In this document: one piece after another, positions 20,777 through 28,631 of the stretch
Layout: every line of letters starts with the position of its first letter
Position numbering within the stretch: the stretch's first letter is position 1
Source of the DNA: Aquariibacter albus
GTDB taxonomy: Bacteria > Pseudomonadota > Gammaproteobacteria > Burkholderiales > Burkholderiaceae_C
Reading direction: 5' to 3'
Assembly: GCF_014145335.1 (NCBI RefSeq)
Contig: NZ_JACIVI010000002.1
Location: 354,944-418,943 of the forward strand
DNA: 64,000 nt
The notes under the pieces: generated by a model
Databases searched by the model: none
The model's input: only the letters and a program-made list of their open reading frames with translations
Told to the model about the DNA's origin: nothing
Made by a program: the position numbers and the translations under genes

Positions 20777-20921
20777 GGGAGGGACAACGTCCGGGGCGTG
20801 GCCCTGGACGCAACAGTCTAGCGGCCCCCTACTTTGGGGGTGGCTGTCGGTTTCCCTCCCAGGATCCCGTTTGAGTGATCGAGGGCAGCCGCCGGCTGTC
20901 CGCCTTCAAGGAGCAGGCGCC

Positions 20922-21758
20922 ATGGACAAAGTCATGCAGGCCGACCGGATCGCCTTGTATCGCCGGCTGGGGCTGGGTGAGGCCGGCCTCGTCGGCCGGC
21001 CGTTCACGGCCCGGCTCGATCCGCCGCATCCCGCCGCCCCGGCCGCGGATGGCGAGCGCGTGCCCCGCGTGCTGCTCCACAGCCTGCAGGGGGGCGTGGG
21101 TTCGAGCACGCTGGCCGTCGGCCTGGCCTGCCAGTTCGCCCGCGCCGGCCTGCAGTCCCGCCTGCTGGACCTGGGGCGGCAGAACCAGGTCAGCTTCTAC
21201 TTCCAGGAGATCGAGGCCTTGCCGAATGCGGAGGCCGCCTGGCTCGACGGTCGACGCTTCGGTCGCCGGCTCGGCGTGATGTGCCCCCCCGCCGGCCGCG
21301 AGATCGACCTCGATGAACAGGCCCGGCAATGCATGGACCTGTTCGGCGACCCCAGCGACCGCAGCTTCCTGGTGGCCGACCTGCCGGCAGCCGGCCACGC
21401 CCGCTGGCCTGCGCTGCTCGGGCAGGTCGATCTGGCCGTGCTGCCCCTGCGGCCCGATCTGTTCGCCCTGCAGGCGGCCGACCGCTTGCTGCGCGCGGTG
21501 GAGGCGGCGGGGGCGCCCGCGCTCTTCGTGCTCAACGGCTTCGATCCCGGGCTGCGTGCGCACCGCAGCGTGCGGCAGGCCCTGGCGGAGATGCTGGGCC
21601 CCCGTCTGCTCGACCCCTGCCTGCCGCACGACACCGGGCTGGCCGACCGGCACATGGCCTGCGAGCCGCTGGAGGCCGATCTCTACCGCAGTCCGGGTTT
21701 CCAGGCGCTCTACGCCCGCTGTGCGCTGGCGGCGATGCGGCGCCTGGCCCATTCCTGA
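20922..21758 (+). CDS. BcsQ/YhjQ-like ParA-family ATPase, atypical P-loop
   Basis: 278 residues of the MinD/ParA/BcsQ fold. A good AAGGAG lies before the ATG. The nucleotide loop reads LQGGVGSSTLAVGLACQFAR (about residues 55-74). It keeps GGVG-ST but lacks both lysines of the deviant Walker A motif, as BcsQ proteins often do. LLDLGRQNQVSFYF replaces the usual VDxDPQ. LVADLPAAGHARW corresponds to the Walker B/DxPP region, and FVLNGFDPG to the late Asn motif. BcsQ proteins act at the inner membrane in cellulose secretion, but no bcs gene is here. The gene is divergent from the sigma/kinase operon, 145 bp away. Confidence 0.72.
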   Translation: MDKVMQADRIALYRRLGLGEAGLVGRPFTARLDPPHPAAPAADGERVPRVLLHSLQGGVGSSTLAVGLACQFARAGLQSRLLDLGRQNQVSFYFQEIEALPNAEAAWLDGRRFGRRLGVMCPPAGREIDLDEQARQCMDLFGDPSDRSFLVADLPAAGHARWPALLGQVDLAVLPLRPDLFALQAADRLLRAVEAAGAPALFVLNGFDPGLRAHRSVRQALAEMLGPRLLDPCLPHDTGLADRHMACEPLEADLYRSPGFQALYARCALAAMRRLAHS

Positions 21759-21793
21759 ATCCGCAGGGGCCGCAGCAGCCCTGGCACCATGGC

Positions 21794-22000
21794 ATGCAAA
21801 CCACCTTCCACGCCCTCATCCTGACCCTTCTGCTGGTCGCTGCACCGTCTTCCCGCCGCGCGGAGCCGGCCGCCCCGCCGACGCATGCCAGCGCGGCTGA
21901 AGGGCCCTCCTCGCCCGAAGAGGGCGGCGAATCGATCGGCTTCCTGCTGCTCGGCCTCCTAGCTGTGGGCGCTCGCGGGTTGTTCAGGTCGCGGTCCTGA
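21794..22000 (+). CDS. Small predicted secreted or membrane protein
   Basis: 68 residues: an N-terminal signal-like segment (MQTTFHALILTLLLVAAPSS), a short Pro/Glu/Ser-rich spacer, and a C-terminal hydrophobic helix followed by a basic tail (SIGFLLLGLLAVGARGLF-RSRS). The layout resembles a tiny tail-anchored or PEP-CTERM-like peptide but lacks the PEP motif. It lies 36 bp after the BcsQ-like gene on the same strand. No family is recognised. The ATG at 21789 is out of frame and closes after ten codons, which supports the start at 21794. Confidence 0.45.
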   Translation: MQTTFHALILTLLLVAAPSSRRAEPAAPPTHASAAEGPSSPEEGGESIGFLLLGLLAVGARGLFRSRS

Positions 22001-22169
22001 GGCGCGAATCCGACAGCCCCCCGGAACCGGGGGTGCTCTGCCTCCATCCGCGGGCCTTGACCGTAACCAGCTGTGTAAAAGTAAAGATTACTGTCGAGTC
22101 GCAGTGCTGTTTTGATCGGAAAGCACGCCTCGACCTTCCACACATCACACCACCTCACCGAGCCTGCCC

Positions 22170-22901
22170 ATGACACATGTCCGTTTGTTTTTGGTCGCTT
22201 TGCTGGGACTTTCGGCCTTCACCTCGGCTCAGGCCGCCACCACCACGTACAGCAGCCGCACCGCTCTTGAGGCCGCGGCCGGCGTCGTCACCCTGCAGGA
22301 CTTCAACAGCTACACCAGCGACATCGACTTCCGCAGCAGTGCCTACGACTTCGGCGACTTCTCGGTCCGGGGGGTGGGCGACGGGCAGCAGGCCGACAGC
22401 GGCGCCCCCCGCAACTACCTCGACGCGCCGGCCTTCACCCCGGTCAACATCCTGGGCACGCTGCCGGTCTTCAACACCACGCACCTGAACCTGCTGGTCA
22501 AGTCGCCGTTTCCGCTCACGACCACGTCCAAGGTCGTGTTCGAGTTCGATTCGCCGCTGGTGGCCTTCGGCGCGAACCTGGCGGGCATCAACTCCCTGCT
22601 TGGCTCGGGGGTGAAGATCCAGATCGACGGCGTGGATGTCTCGTCCCAGCCGCCCTCGACCGCCGGCCAGCCCAGCGACATCCAGTTCTTCGGCTTCACC
22701 TCGACCACGGCCTTCTCGAAGGTCGAGTTCCTGAGTGACGGCAACCTGCTCGTGCCCCATGTGCCTTTCCTGCTCGACAACCTGGTCTACGCCAAGGCGG
22801 CGGTGCTGAGCCCCGTGCCCGAGCCCGGGACCTACGCCCTGATGCTGGGGGGCGTGGGTCTCCTGGTGGCCCTGCGTCGCCGCGGCGTCCGCCGCGCCTG
22901 A
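22170..22901 (+). CDS. PEP-CTERM sorting-domain protein
   Basis: 243 residues. A Sec signal peptide (residues 1-22, ...TSAQA) is followed by a beta-rich, Ser/Thr/Asp-rich exported domain of about 190 residues. The C-terminal sorting signal has VPEPG (about residue 215), a hydrophobic stretch ([15 protein letters not shown]) and a basic tail (RRRGVRRA). Such proteins are cut and sorted by EpsH-type exosortase, usually together with exopolysaccharide production. No exosortase gene is in the window. A strong intrinsic terminator lies 57 bp downstream. The 169-bp upstream region is AT-richer than its surroundings and probably carries the promoter. Confidence 0.88.
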   Translation: MTHVRLFLVALLGLSAFTSAQAATTTYSSRTALEAAAGVVTLQDFNSYTSDIDFRSSAYDFGDFSVRGVGDGQQADSGAPRNYLDAPAFTPVNILGTLPVFNTTHLNLLVKSPFPLTTTSKVVFEFDSPLVAFGANLAGINSLLGSGVKIQIDGVDVSSQPPSTAGQPSDIQFFGFTSTTAFSKVEFLSDGNLLVPHVPFLLDNLVYAKAAVLSPVPEPGTYALMLGGVGLLVALRRRGVRRA

Positions 22902-22958
22902 GACGGCAGCCCGCCCAAGGCCGCGTCGCGTCCTCGGACGGCCGCGGCCGTCCGCCCC

Positions 22959-22981
22959 GCCCCGCCTCGGCGGGGCTTTTT
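22959..22981 (+). terminator. Rho-independent terminator after the PEP-CTERM gene
   Basis: A perfect 8-bp GC stem with a two-base loop (GCCCCGCC-TC-GGCGGGGC, 22959-22976) is followed directly by five T residues (22977-22981). This is the clearest intrinsic terminator in the window. It would end transcription of the PEP-CTERM gene before bioF. Confidence 0.85.
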
Positions 22982-23029
22982 CATGGTCGGCTCGACAATG
23001 AGGGCTTTGCCGACCAGGTCGCCGCCCCC

Positions 23030-24223
23030 ATGCCCACCCCCGACGCTGCGCTCGCCCCCGAGCTGGACGACTGGATCGCCCAGGGCCTGCAGCGCCGCCG
23101 CCGGGCGGTGCGGCCGGTGCCCGGATCAGGCGGCGTGCGCCTGGCGGTCGACGGCATCGAGCGTCTGGCCTTCTGCAGCAACGACTACCTCGGCCTGGCC
23201 CTGCATCCCGCACTGGTGGCTGCTGCACAGGCGGCCACCGCCCGCTTCGGGGCAGGCGCGACGGCCTCGCCCATGGTCTGCGGCCACAGCGAGGAGCAGG
23301 CCGCGCTGGAAGACGAGCTGGCCGCCTTCCTCGGCCGGCCACGCGCGCTCTATTTCTATGCCGGCTATGCGGCCAATCTCGGCGCGCTGCCGGCTCTCGT
23401 CGGGCGTGGCGACCTGATCGTCTCCGACCGCCTGAACCATGCCTGCCTGATCGACGGCGCGCGGCTTTCCGGCGCCACCGTGCGGCGCGTGCCGCATGCC
23501 GACCTGGCGGCGGTGGAGGCCGCACTGGCCGCAGGGAGCAGTGCGCGGCGGCGGCTGGTGGTCGTCGACGCGGTCTTCAGCATGGATGGTGACCTGGCCG
23601 ATCTGCCCGCCCTGCTGGCCCTGTGCGAGGCGCATGACGCCTGGCTCTACATCGACGATGCGCATGGCCTGGGCGTGCTCGGCCCGCGCGGCCAGGGCAG
23701 CGTGGCGCACTGGGGCCTGGACGGTGTGCCCGGCCTGGAGCGGCTCATCCACATGGCCACCCTGGGCAAGGCCGCGGGCGGGGCGGGCGGCGTGATCGCC
23801 GGCAGCGAGACCGTGATCGAGTGGCTGCTGCAGCGCTCGCGCACCTACATGTTCGCCACCGCCGCGCCGCCGGCCACCTGCGCCGCACTGCGCGTGGCCC
23901 TGCGCCTGATCGCCGACGAGCCGCAGCGCCGCACCCAGCTGGCCCGGCTGCGCGAGCGCCTGCGCGCCGGTTTGCGGGGCCTGCCCTGGCCGCTGGCGCC
24001 ATCGGAAACGGCCATCCAGCCCCTCATCGTCGGCGACAGCACCGCCGCCCTGGCCCTGTCGGCCGCGCTGGAGGCGCGGGGCCTCTGGGTGCCGGCCATC
24101 CGTCCGCCGACCGTGCCCGAGGGCAGCGCGCGGCTGCGCATCACCCTCAGCGCCGCCCATGGCCTGGACGATGTCGACCGCCTGACCGGCGCGCTGCAGG
24201 CCCTGGCCGCCGCCCAGGGCTGA
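23030..24223 (+). CDS. bioF: 8-amino-7-oxononanoate synthase
   Basis: 397 residues. It condenses pimeloyl-ACP (or -CoA) with alanine, giving KAPA, the first ring-forming step of biotin synthesis. [13 protein letters not shown] near residue 45 and [21 protein letters not shown] are alpha-oxoamine synthase landmarks. [11 protein letters not shown] and the [16 protein letters not shown] block carry the PLP-contacting Asp and His. The Schiff-base lysine is in [14 protein letters not shown] (about Lys247). It should feed the bioA product upstream, yet it is separated from bioA-bioD by the accessory block and a terminator. An alpha/beta hydrolase follows 13 bp downstream. Confidence 0.95.
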   Translation: MPTPDAALAPELDDWIAQGLQRRRRAVRPVPGSGGVRLAVDGIERLAFCSNDYLGLALHPALVAAAQAATARFGAGATASPMVCGHSEEQAALEDELAAFLGRPRALYFYAGYAANLGALPALVGRGDLIVSDRLNHACLIDGARLSGATVRRVPHADLAAVEAALAAGSSARRRLVVVDAVFSMDGDLADLPALLALCEAHDAWLYIDDAHGLGVLGPRGQGSVAHWGLDGVPGLERLIHMATLGKAAGGAGGVIAGSETVIEWLLQRSRTYMFATAAPPATCAALRVALRLIADEPQRRTQLARLRERLRAGLRGLPWPLAPSETAIQPLIVGDSTAALALSAALEARGLWVPAIRPPTVPEGSARLRITLSAAHGLDDVDRLTGALQALAAAQG

Positions 24224-24236
24224 ACCGGATCCCGGC

Positions 24237-25349
24237 ATGGACGCCCTTCGCCGCCGCCTGAGCCTGGCCCTGCCGCTGGCCGCATGGGGCCGGCCTGCCG
24301 CCGCAGAGGCCATCGATCCGATACCCGCCGACCCCGGCGGCCCCGGCCCTTGGGCCCCTGGCCGCGTCGATCTGGACGGGCTGGCCGAACCCGCAACAGG
24401 CGGTCGCCCGCTGGCCCTGGCCCTGCACCAGCCGCTGGATGCGCCGCCCGGCTTGCGGCCGCTGCTGCTCGTCTCCCACGGTGCGGGCGGCGACCGCGAC
24501 AGCCACCGTGCGCAGGCCGAACACCTGGCCTCGCATGGCTTCGTCGTCGCCTGCGTCGAGCACCCGGCCAGCGGCCCGGCCCGACTGCGCCAGGGCGGCC
24601 GCCTGCGGGCCAATCTGGCCGCCATGACGCGCGACGCCGAGGAGGTGCTCGGCCGGCCGCGGGACCTGCGCCTCGTGCTGGACCGCCTGCTTGCTGGCAC
24701 CCTGGGCGTGCCCGGCGCCGCGCCGCGCATCGACCCGACGCGGATCGCCGCGCTCGGCCACAGCTTCGGCGCGGCCACCGTGCTGATGCTGGCCGGCGCG
24801 CGGGTCGCGCTCGACGGCCTGCAGCCCCCGCCCCCCGGCGCGCCGGGGCTCGGTCCGGATGCCTTCGAGCCGCGGCTGCGCGCGGTGATCGCCCTGTCGC
24901 CGCAGGCCGAGGCGCCGCCCTTCTTCCGTCCCGGCAGCTTCGCCAGCCTGCGCTGCCCGGTGCTGGGCCTGAGCGGCAGCCGCGACGCCAGCCAGGGCGG
25001 GAGCGGCCCCGAGGATCGCCGCGCTGCCTTCGCGCGCTGGCCCGCCGCGGGCGGCCGCCACGGCCTGGTCTGGATCGAAGGCGCGGCCCACCTCGACTTC
25101 GCCGATGACGATGCCCTGCCGGCCCCGCCACGCCGCCATCTGCGCCGCGAGGCCGGGCGCCCGCCGAGCGCGCCCGGTCCCCTCGCCCGCGGCCGCGACG
25201 CCGTGCAGCCCCTGGTCCGCGCGGCCAGCCTGCTCTACCTGCGCGAGCAACTCTTCGCCGATGCCGAAGCCCGGACCCGCCTCAGCGCCTCCGGCCTGGC
25301 GCCCTGGCTGGGCGGCACGGCGCGCGGGGTCGAGGTGCAGCGGCGCTGA
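24237..25349 (+). CDS. Secreted alpha/beta hydrolase (PAF-acetylhydrolase / dienelactone hydrolase-like)
   Basis: 370 residues. It starts with a short basic, hydrophobic signal-like segment (MDALRRRLSLALPLAAWGRPAAAEA). LLLVSHGAGGDRDSH forms the oxyanion-hole strand. The nucleophile elbow is GHSFG with Ser176. LGLSGSRD may supply the acid and AAHLDFADDD the histidine of the triad. The substrate is unknown; the family includes esterases and lipases acting on short acyl chains. It starts 13 bp after bioF, so it may be co-transcribed. A role as the pimeloyl-ester carboxylesterase of biotin synthesis is possible by context but not shown by sequence. Confidence 0.75.
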   Translation: MDALRRRLSLALPLAAWGRPAAAEAIDPIPADPGGPGPWAPGRVDLDGLAEPATGGRPLALALHQPLDAPPGLRPLLLVSHGAGGDRDSHRAQAEHLASHGFVVACVEHPASGPARLRQGGRLRANLAAMTRDAEEVLGRPRDLRLVLDRLLAGTLGVPGAAPRIDPTRIAALGHSFGAATVLMLAGARVALDGLQPPPPGAPGLGPDAFEPRLRAVIALSPQAEAPPFFRPGSFASLRCPVLGLSGSRDASQGGSGPEDRRAAFARWPAAGGRHGLVWIEGAAHLDFADDDALPAPPRRHLRREAGRPPSAPGPLARGRDAVQPLVRAASLLYLREQLFADAEARTRLSASGLAPWLGGTARGVEVQRR

Positions 25350-25369
25350 GCCGAACGATGCCTGTGCGG

Positions 25370-26398
25370 TCAGAGCTGCAGGTTCTCCGGCCAGAGGAAG
25401 TAGGGGCCGAAGCGGCTCTTCTCGATATGGCAAGCGCCCGCCGCAAGTGCTTTGGGCGTCAGCACGTCCCGATCCCCCTCCGGCCGCAAGTAACCCGCCG
25501 CGCGCAGGAGTTTCAGGGTCTCCGTCAATCCGCCGCGTACGCCCAGGCGATTGGCCAGGCGCGAGGTCGACAGGCGGCCCTTGTGCGGGTCGTCCTCGGC
25601 CGGCGGGTCTGCGGGATGGGCGGCCTCAACGGGTGCCGGGGGCTCCCCCCGTGGCGGCCTGACCTCCAGGCCGAACTTCGACGCCCAGTCGATGCGGATG
25701 GGCCGGTGGTGCGAGGCCAATCGCTCGGCCAGTTCCCGCAGCGTGTCGCTGCCGATCAGCTTGGACAGGCTGCTGACCGCGCCGCCGAAGCCGATCTGTT
25801 CCGCGTCGCGCTGGATGTGCTGCCAGACCTGATCCGCCTTGACGATGCCCTGGAACGCCGTCGGGACGGGCTTCGGGCGTTGGATCCGGGCCCCCTTGCT
25901 GACCACGACCAGGGAGAGGAAGCTGGGCCGCAGCGTCAACCCCAGGCGCGTCGGCAAGGGGAAGGACGGGCTGTTCATCAGCGCTTCCAGCACATCGATG
26001 TGCTTTTCGTTCTGCGCGAGCGGCGAGGGCACACCACGCGGCCGGCCGTTGAAAAAGGCCGTGAACTCGCCTTGGGCGTTCACGGCCACGCCCTCGCTGA
26101 AGTGCTTGGACTCGCAGACCCAGCAGTCCAGGAAACGGTTGATCAGCAGGTGGTCGATCTGCGCGACACGGCCCGCGTGTTCCAGCCGCAGGTCGTGCAG
26201 CACCGCCCAGTTCTTGCTGTCACGCAGATGGAAATCGAGCTCGTACGCGGTCTCGGCTTCGCCCCGCAGCCCGGCCCGCAGCATGCGGATCTCGAGTTCG
26301 ATCTGGCTCCGCTGGCGTTCGCTGGCTTGCGGGTGCGCCAGCAGGTGCTGAAGTGTCGACAGATCCGCCTGTCGATCATTGGCTGATTTGATGTGCAT
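25370..26398 (-). CDS. NERD-domain (nuclease-related) protein
   Basis: 342 residues. A helical N-terminus (1-45) leads to a NERD domain with the expected restriction-endonuclease-fold residues: Glu47 (RGEAE), Asp82 (VAQIDHLLI) and Glu96-x-Lys98 (WVCESKHF). A linker containing a Pro-rich stretch (about 245-270) follows. The end is a winged-helix-like segment (STSRLANRLGVRGGLTETLKLLRAAGYLR) and a closing KSRFGPYFLWPENL. The catalytic set is intact, so nuclease activity is plausible, but substrate and role are unknown. It stands alone, convergent with the hydrolase gene, and its codons look less GC-biased than its neighbours'. It could be an accessory or defence-type gene. Confidence 0.85.
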   Translation of the reverse strand: MHIKSANDRQADLSTLQHLLAHPQASERQRSQIELEIRMLRAGLRGEAETAYELDFHLRDSKNWAVLHDLRLEHAGRVAQIDHLLINRFLDCWVCESKHFSEGVAVNAQGEFTAFFNGRPRGVPSPLAQNEKHIDVLEALMNSPSFPLPTRLGLTLRPSFLSLVVVSKGARIQRPKPVPTAFQGIVKADQVWQHIQRDAEQIGFGGAVSSLSKLIGSDTLRELAERLASHHRPIRIDWASKFGLEVRPPRGEPPAPVEAAHPADPPAEDDPHKGRLSTSRLANRLGVRGGLTETLKLLRAAGYLRPEGDRDVLTPKALAAGACHIEKSRFGPYFLWPENLQL

Positions 26399-26558
26399 GT
26401 CCCTTCCCTTGCGCCGTGTCCCGGGTCAGCGCATCTCGGAGAGGGTAGCCAGCCCGGGCGCTTCAGGGCACCAAGGCTTTCACGGGAAAGCCCGCAGCCT
26501 GCGGCCGCGGGGTGCCGTTTCTAAACTTGGGCATGTTTCCCAACATTGGATGCCGCCC

Positions 26559-26972
26559 ATGCTGCTGCGCTTGCTGACCGCTGCCGCCTTGATGACCAGC
26601 CTGGCGCCCGCCCGGGCTGCGTCTCCCATGCCCTACAAGACCGTGTCCGAGGCCCTCGCCGCGCTTTCGGCCAAGGACGGTGCGATCAAGACCGAGGCCG
26701 ATGGCTGGATCACCGTGACCGAACCGCTGGAAGGTCTGCAGTGGAGCTTCGTGCCCGGCAGCCACGGGGCCTATCCCAGCCTCGTCCGCCGCAGCATCGT
26801 GCGTCCGCCGGGCGAGCCGGCACGCGTCGAGATGGCGACGATCTGCGAGGCGCCGGCCAGCGCCTGCGCGGCACTGGCGCAGGAGTTCGAGGCGCAGAAC
26901 AGCCGTTTCGAGCAGTACGTGCGCAGCCGTGCCCGCAAGCCGCCGCCCGGCGGCGCGCCCGCGGCCCCCTGA
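26559..26972 (+). CDS. Small exported protein of unknown function
   Basis: 137 residues with a Sec signal peptide (MLLRLLTAAALMTSLAPARA-A), giving a mature protein of about 116 residues. It has a single Cys pair (TICEAPASACAAL) that could form a disulphide in the periplasm, and a Pro/Ala/Gly tail. No family is recognised. The start is placed at the ATG at 26559, which has a GGA about ten bases upstream; an in-frame ATG nine bases earlier is an alternative. It is divergent from the NERD gene (160 bp) and convergent with viaA. Confidence 0.65.
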   Translation: MLLRLLTAAALMTSLAPARAASPMPYKTVSEALAALSAKDGAIKTEADGWITVTEPLEGLQWSFVPGSHGAYPSLVRRSIVRPPGEPARVEMATICEAPASACAALAQEFEAQNSRFEQYVRSRARKPPPGGAPAAP

Positions 26973-27003
26973 GGCTGCCCCGGTCCGGGGCAGCCTCAGC
27001 GAT

Positions 27004-28599
27004 TCAGCCGCGTGGCGGCGGGCGGGTGGGCGAGCCCGGCTCGTCCGCCCCGCCCTGGGCGGCCAGCCCGCGCCTGGCGCGTTCGCTGAGCGCATTCGGA
27101 AAGTACAGCGCGGTCAGGCTCTTGCTGTGCACCGGCGAGTGGCCGCCGGCTTGGGCGGCCGGGTCGGGATGGTGACGGCGCCAGTCGCGCACCCAGTGCA
27201 GTTCGTCGCAGAGTTCGAGCAGGCCCAGCGTCTCGCGGTCGCCGACGAGCAGGCCGCAGACTTTCAGGCCCAGCGCGGCCCGCGCCTGGTCCAGGGCGTC
27301 GAGCGTGGCGGCGGTGCAACCGAACTCGCCGTCGCTCACCACCAGCAGGTCGGCCTGCTGCCAGCCTTCGGCCTGCACGCGCTGCAGGGCGGTGCGGATG
27401 GGCTGGGCCAGGTCGGTGCCGCCGTCGAAGGACTGGCCGATGAAGTCCAGCAGTGCGTCCAGGCCCTGGGCGTCGAAGCCCAGGCGGTGCTCCAGCACCT
27501 CGCCCGCGCCGCCGAAGGCCAGCACATGGCAGCCGCGGCCTTCGCGGCGGGCTACCCGGGCGGCTTCCAGCACGACGGCCTTGGCCACGCGCTCGGGCGC
27601 GCCGCGCATCGAGCCCGAGGTGTCGACGCAGACCAGCATGGGCCCGCGCGCGGCCGGTGGCGCGGCCGCCCGCGCGGCGGCGGCGACCCACTGCTCGGGC
27701 GCGCCGGGCCGCGGCTCGGGCCAGACGGCGGCTTCGTCCCAGACCATCAGCCGCGATTCCGCCAGCCGCGCCCGCCACAGGCGGTGCAGCAGCGGATGGC
27801 CGAACTGCGCGGCCTCGGCCGGCAGCATGCGGGCCAGGTCGCGCCCGGGGCGCACGCCGGTGATCTCGCCCGGGGCCCCGGGCAGGCGGGTGTCGACCGC
27901 CGCGCCGCGCCGCCGCCGGGGCGATTCGGCCTGAGGCTGGGGCTGCGGCGGGCTGCTGTCCGGACGCTGCCGGCCGAGGCGGGCGATCAGCGCGGCGAGC
28001 TCGGTCTGGCGCCGCATCAGGGCCATCAGGTCGCGCGCCTCGTGCAGTTCGCGGCGGCGGAGCTGGCCGGCCAGGCCGTCCCATTCGAGCTCGCCGAGTT
28101 CACCCAGATCCTTCAGCAGGCCGAGCAGGTCGGCCAGGTCGGCGCCCAGGGTGTCCCACTCGGCGCGGAAGGCCGCGACCATCGCGGCGATGGCCTCGTC
28201 GCGTGGCTGGTCGGCTGGCCGGTCGATCAGGGTGTCGAGATGCCAGAGCGCGGTGCGCAGCACCTGCTCGGCCACCGCCGGCAGGGCGCGGGCGGCCTCG
28301 GGCAGACCGAGCGTGCCGAAGGCCTCGCGCAGCGGCGCCACCGCCTCGGCATCGCCGAGCAGGGCCTCGGCCGGCGGCAGTTCGCCCGCCAGCAGGGCCG
28401 CGCGCCAGGCGGGCAGCTCGGCCAGGCGCGGCGCGGGCCGGCCGCTGGAATTGACCAGGGCCGGCAACCACAGCTCGCGCGGCAGCGCGGCCACGTCCGA
28501 CCAGGGCCGGTCGGCGAAGCCGGGCGCCGCCGGAGGGGCCTCGGCGCCGGCTGCGGGCGCAGGCGCTTCAGGGCGGGCGTTCGGGGGCAGGGCGCTCAT
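27004..28599 (-). CDS. viaA: VWA-domain protein ViaA, partner of RavA
   Basis: 531 residues. The long N-terminal part is helical, with the ViaA-type LALLRRQ/LMALMRRQTELAAL region. The C-terminal von Willebrand A domain has the metal-ion-dependent adhesion motif DTSGSM (about residue 326), then SFDGGTDLAQPI and VVSDGEFG. ViaA binds the MoxR AAA+ ATPase RavA. In enterobacteria the pair is linked to respiratory complexes and aminoglycoside sensitivity. The start MSALPPNARPE is chosen because the upstream frame overlaps ravA and is Arg/Gly-rich. ravA ends 32 bp upstream on the same strand, forming a ravA-viaA operon. Confidence 0.88.
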   Translation of the reverse strand: MSALPPNARPEAPAPAAGAEAPPAAPGFADRPWSDVAALPRELWLPALVNSSGRPAPRLAELPAWRAALLAGELPPAEALLGDAEAVAPLREAFGTLGLPEAARALPAVAEQVLRTALWHLDTLIDRPADQPRDEAIAAMVAAFRAEWDTLGADLADLLGLLKDLGELGELEWDGLAGQLRRRELHEARDLMALMRRQTELAALIARLGRQRPDSSPPQPQPQAESPRRRRGAAVDTRLPGAPGEITGVRPGRDLARMLPAEAAQFGHPLLHRLWRARLAESRLMVWDEAAVWPEPRPGAPEQWVAAAARAAAPPAARGPMLVCVDTSGSMRGAPERVAKAVVLEAARVARREGRGCHVLAFGGAGEVLEHRLGFDAQGLDALLDFIGQSFDGGTDLAQPIRTALQRVQAEGWQQADLLVVSDGEFGCTAATLDALDQARAALGLKVCGLLVGDRETLGLLELCDELHWVRDWRRHHPDPAAQAGGHSPVHSKSLTALYFPNALSERARRGLAAQGGADEPGSPTRPPPRG

Positions 28600-28631
28600 G
28601 CCGGCATGCGCGGGAGGCGCTTCACGCCCCT

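Noticed and set aside
20922..21758. Chromosome-partitioning ParA or MinD
   Set aside because: No ParB, MinC or MinE partner is present, both Walker A lysines are missing, and the sequence resembles BcsQ/YhjQ more.
23030..25349. Alternative frames over bioF and the hydrolase on the minus strand
   Set aside because: Only shadow frames without motifs; both plus-strand genes have complete catalytic residues.
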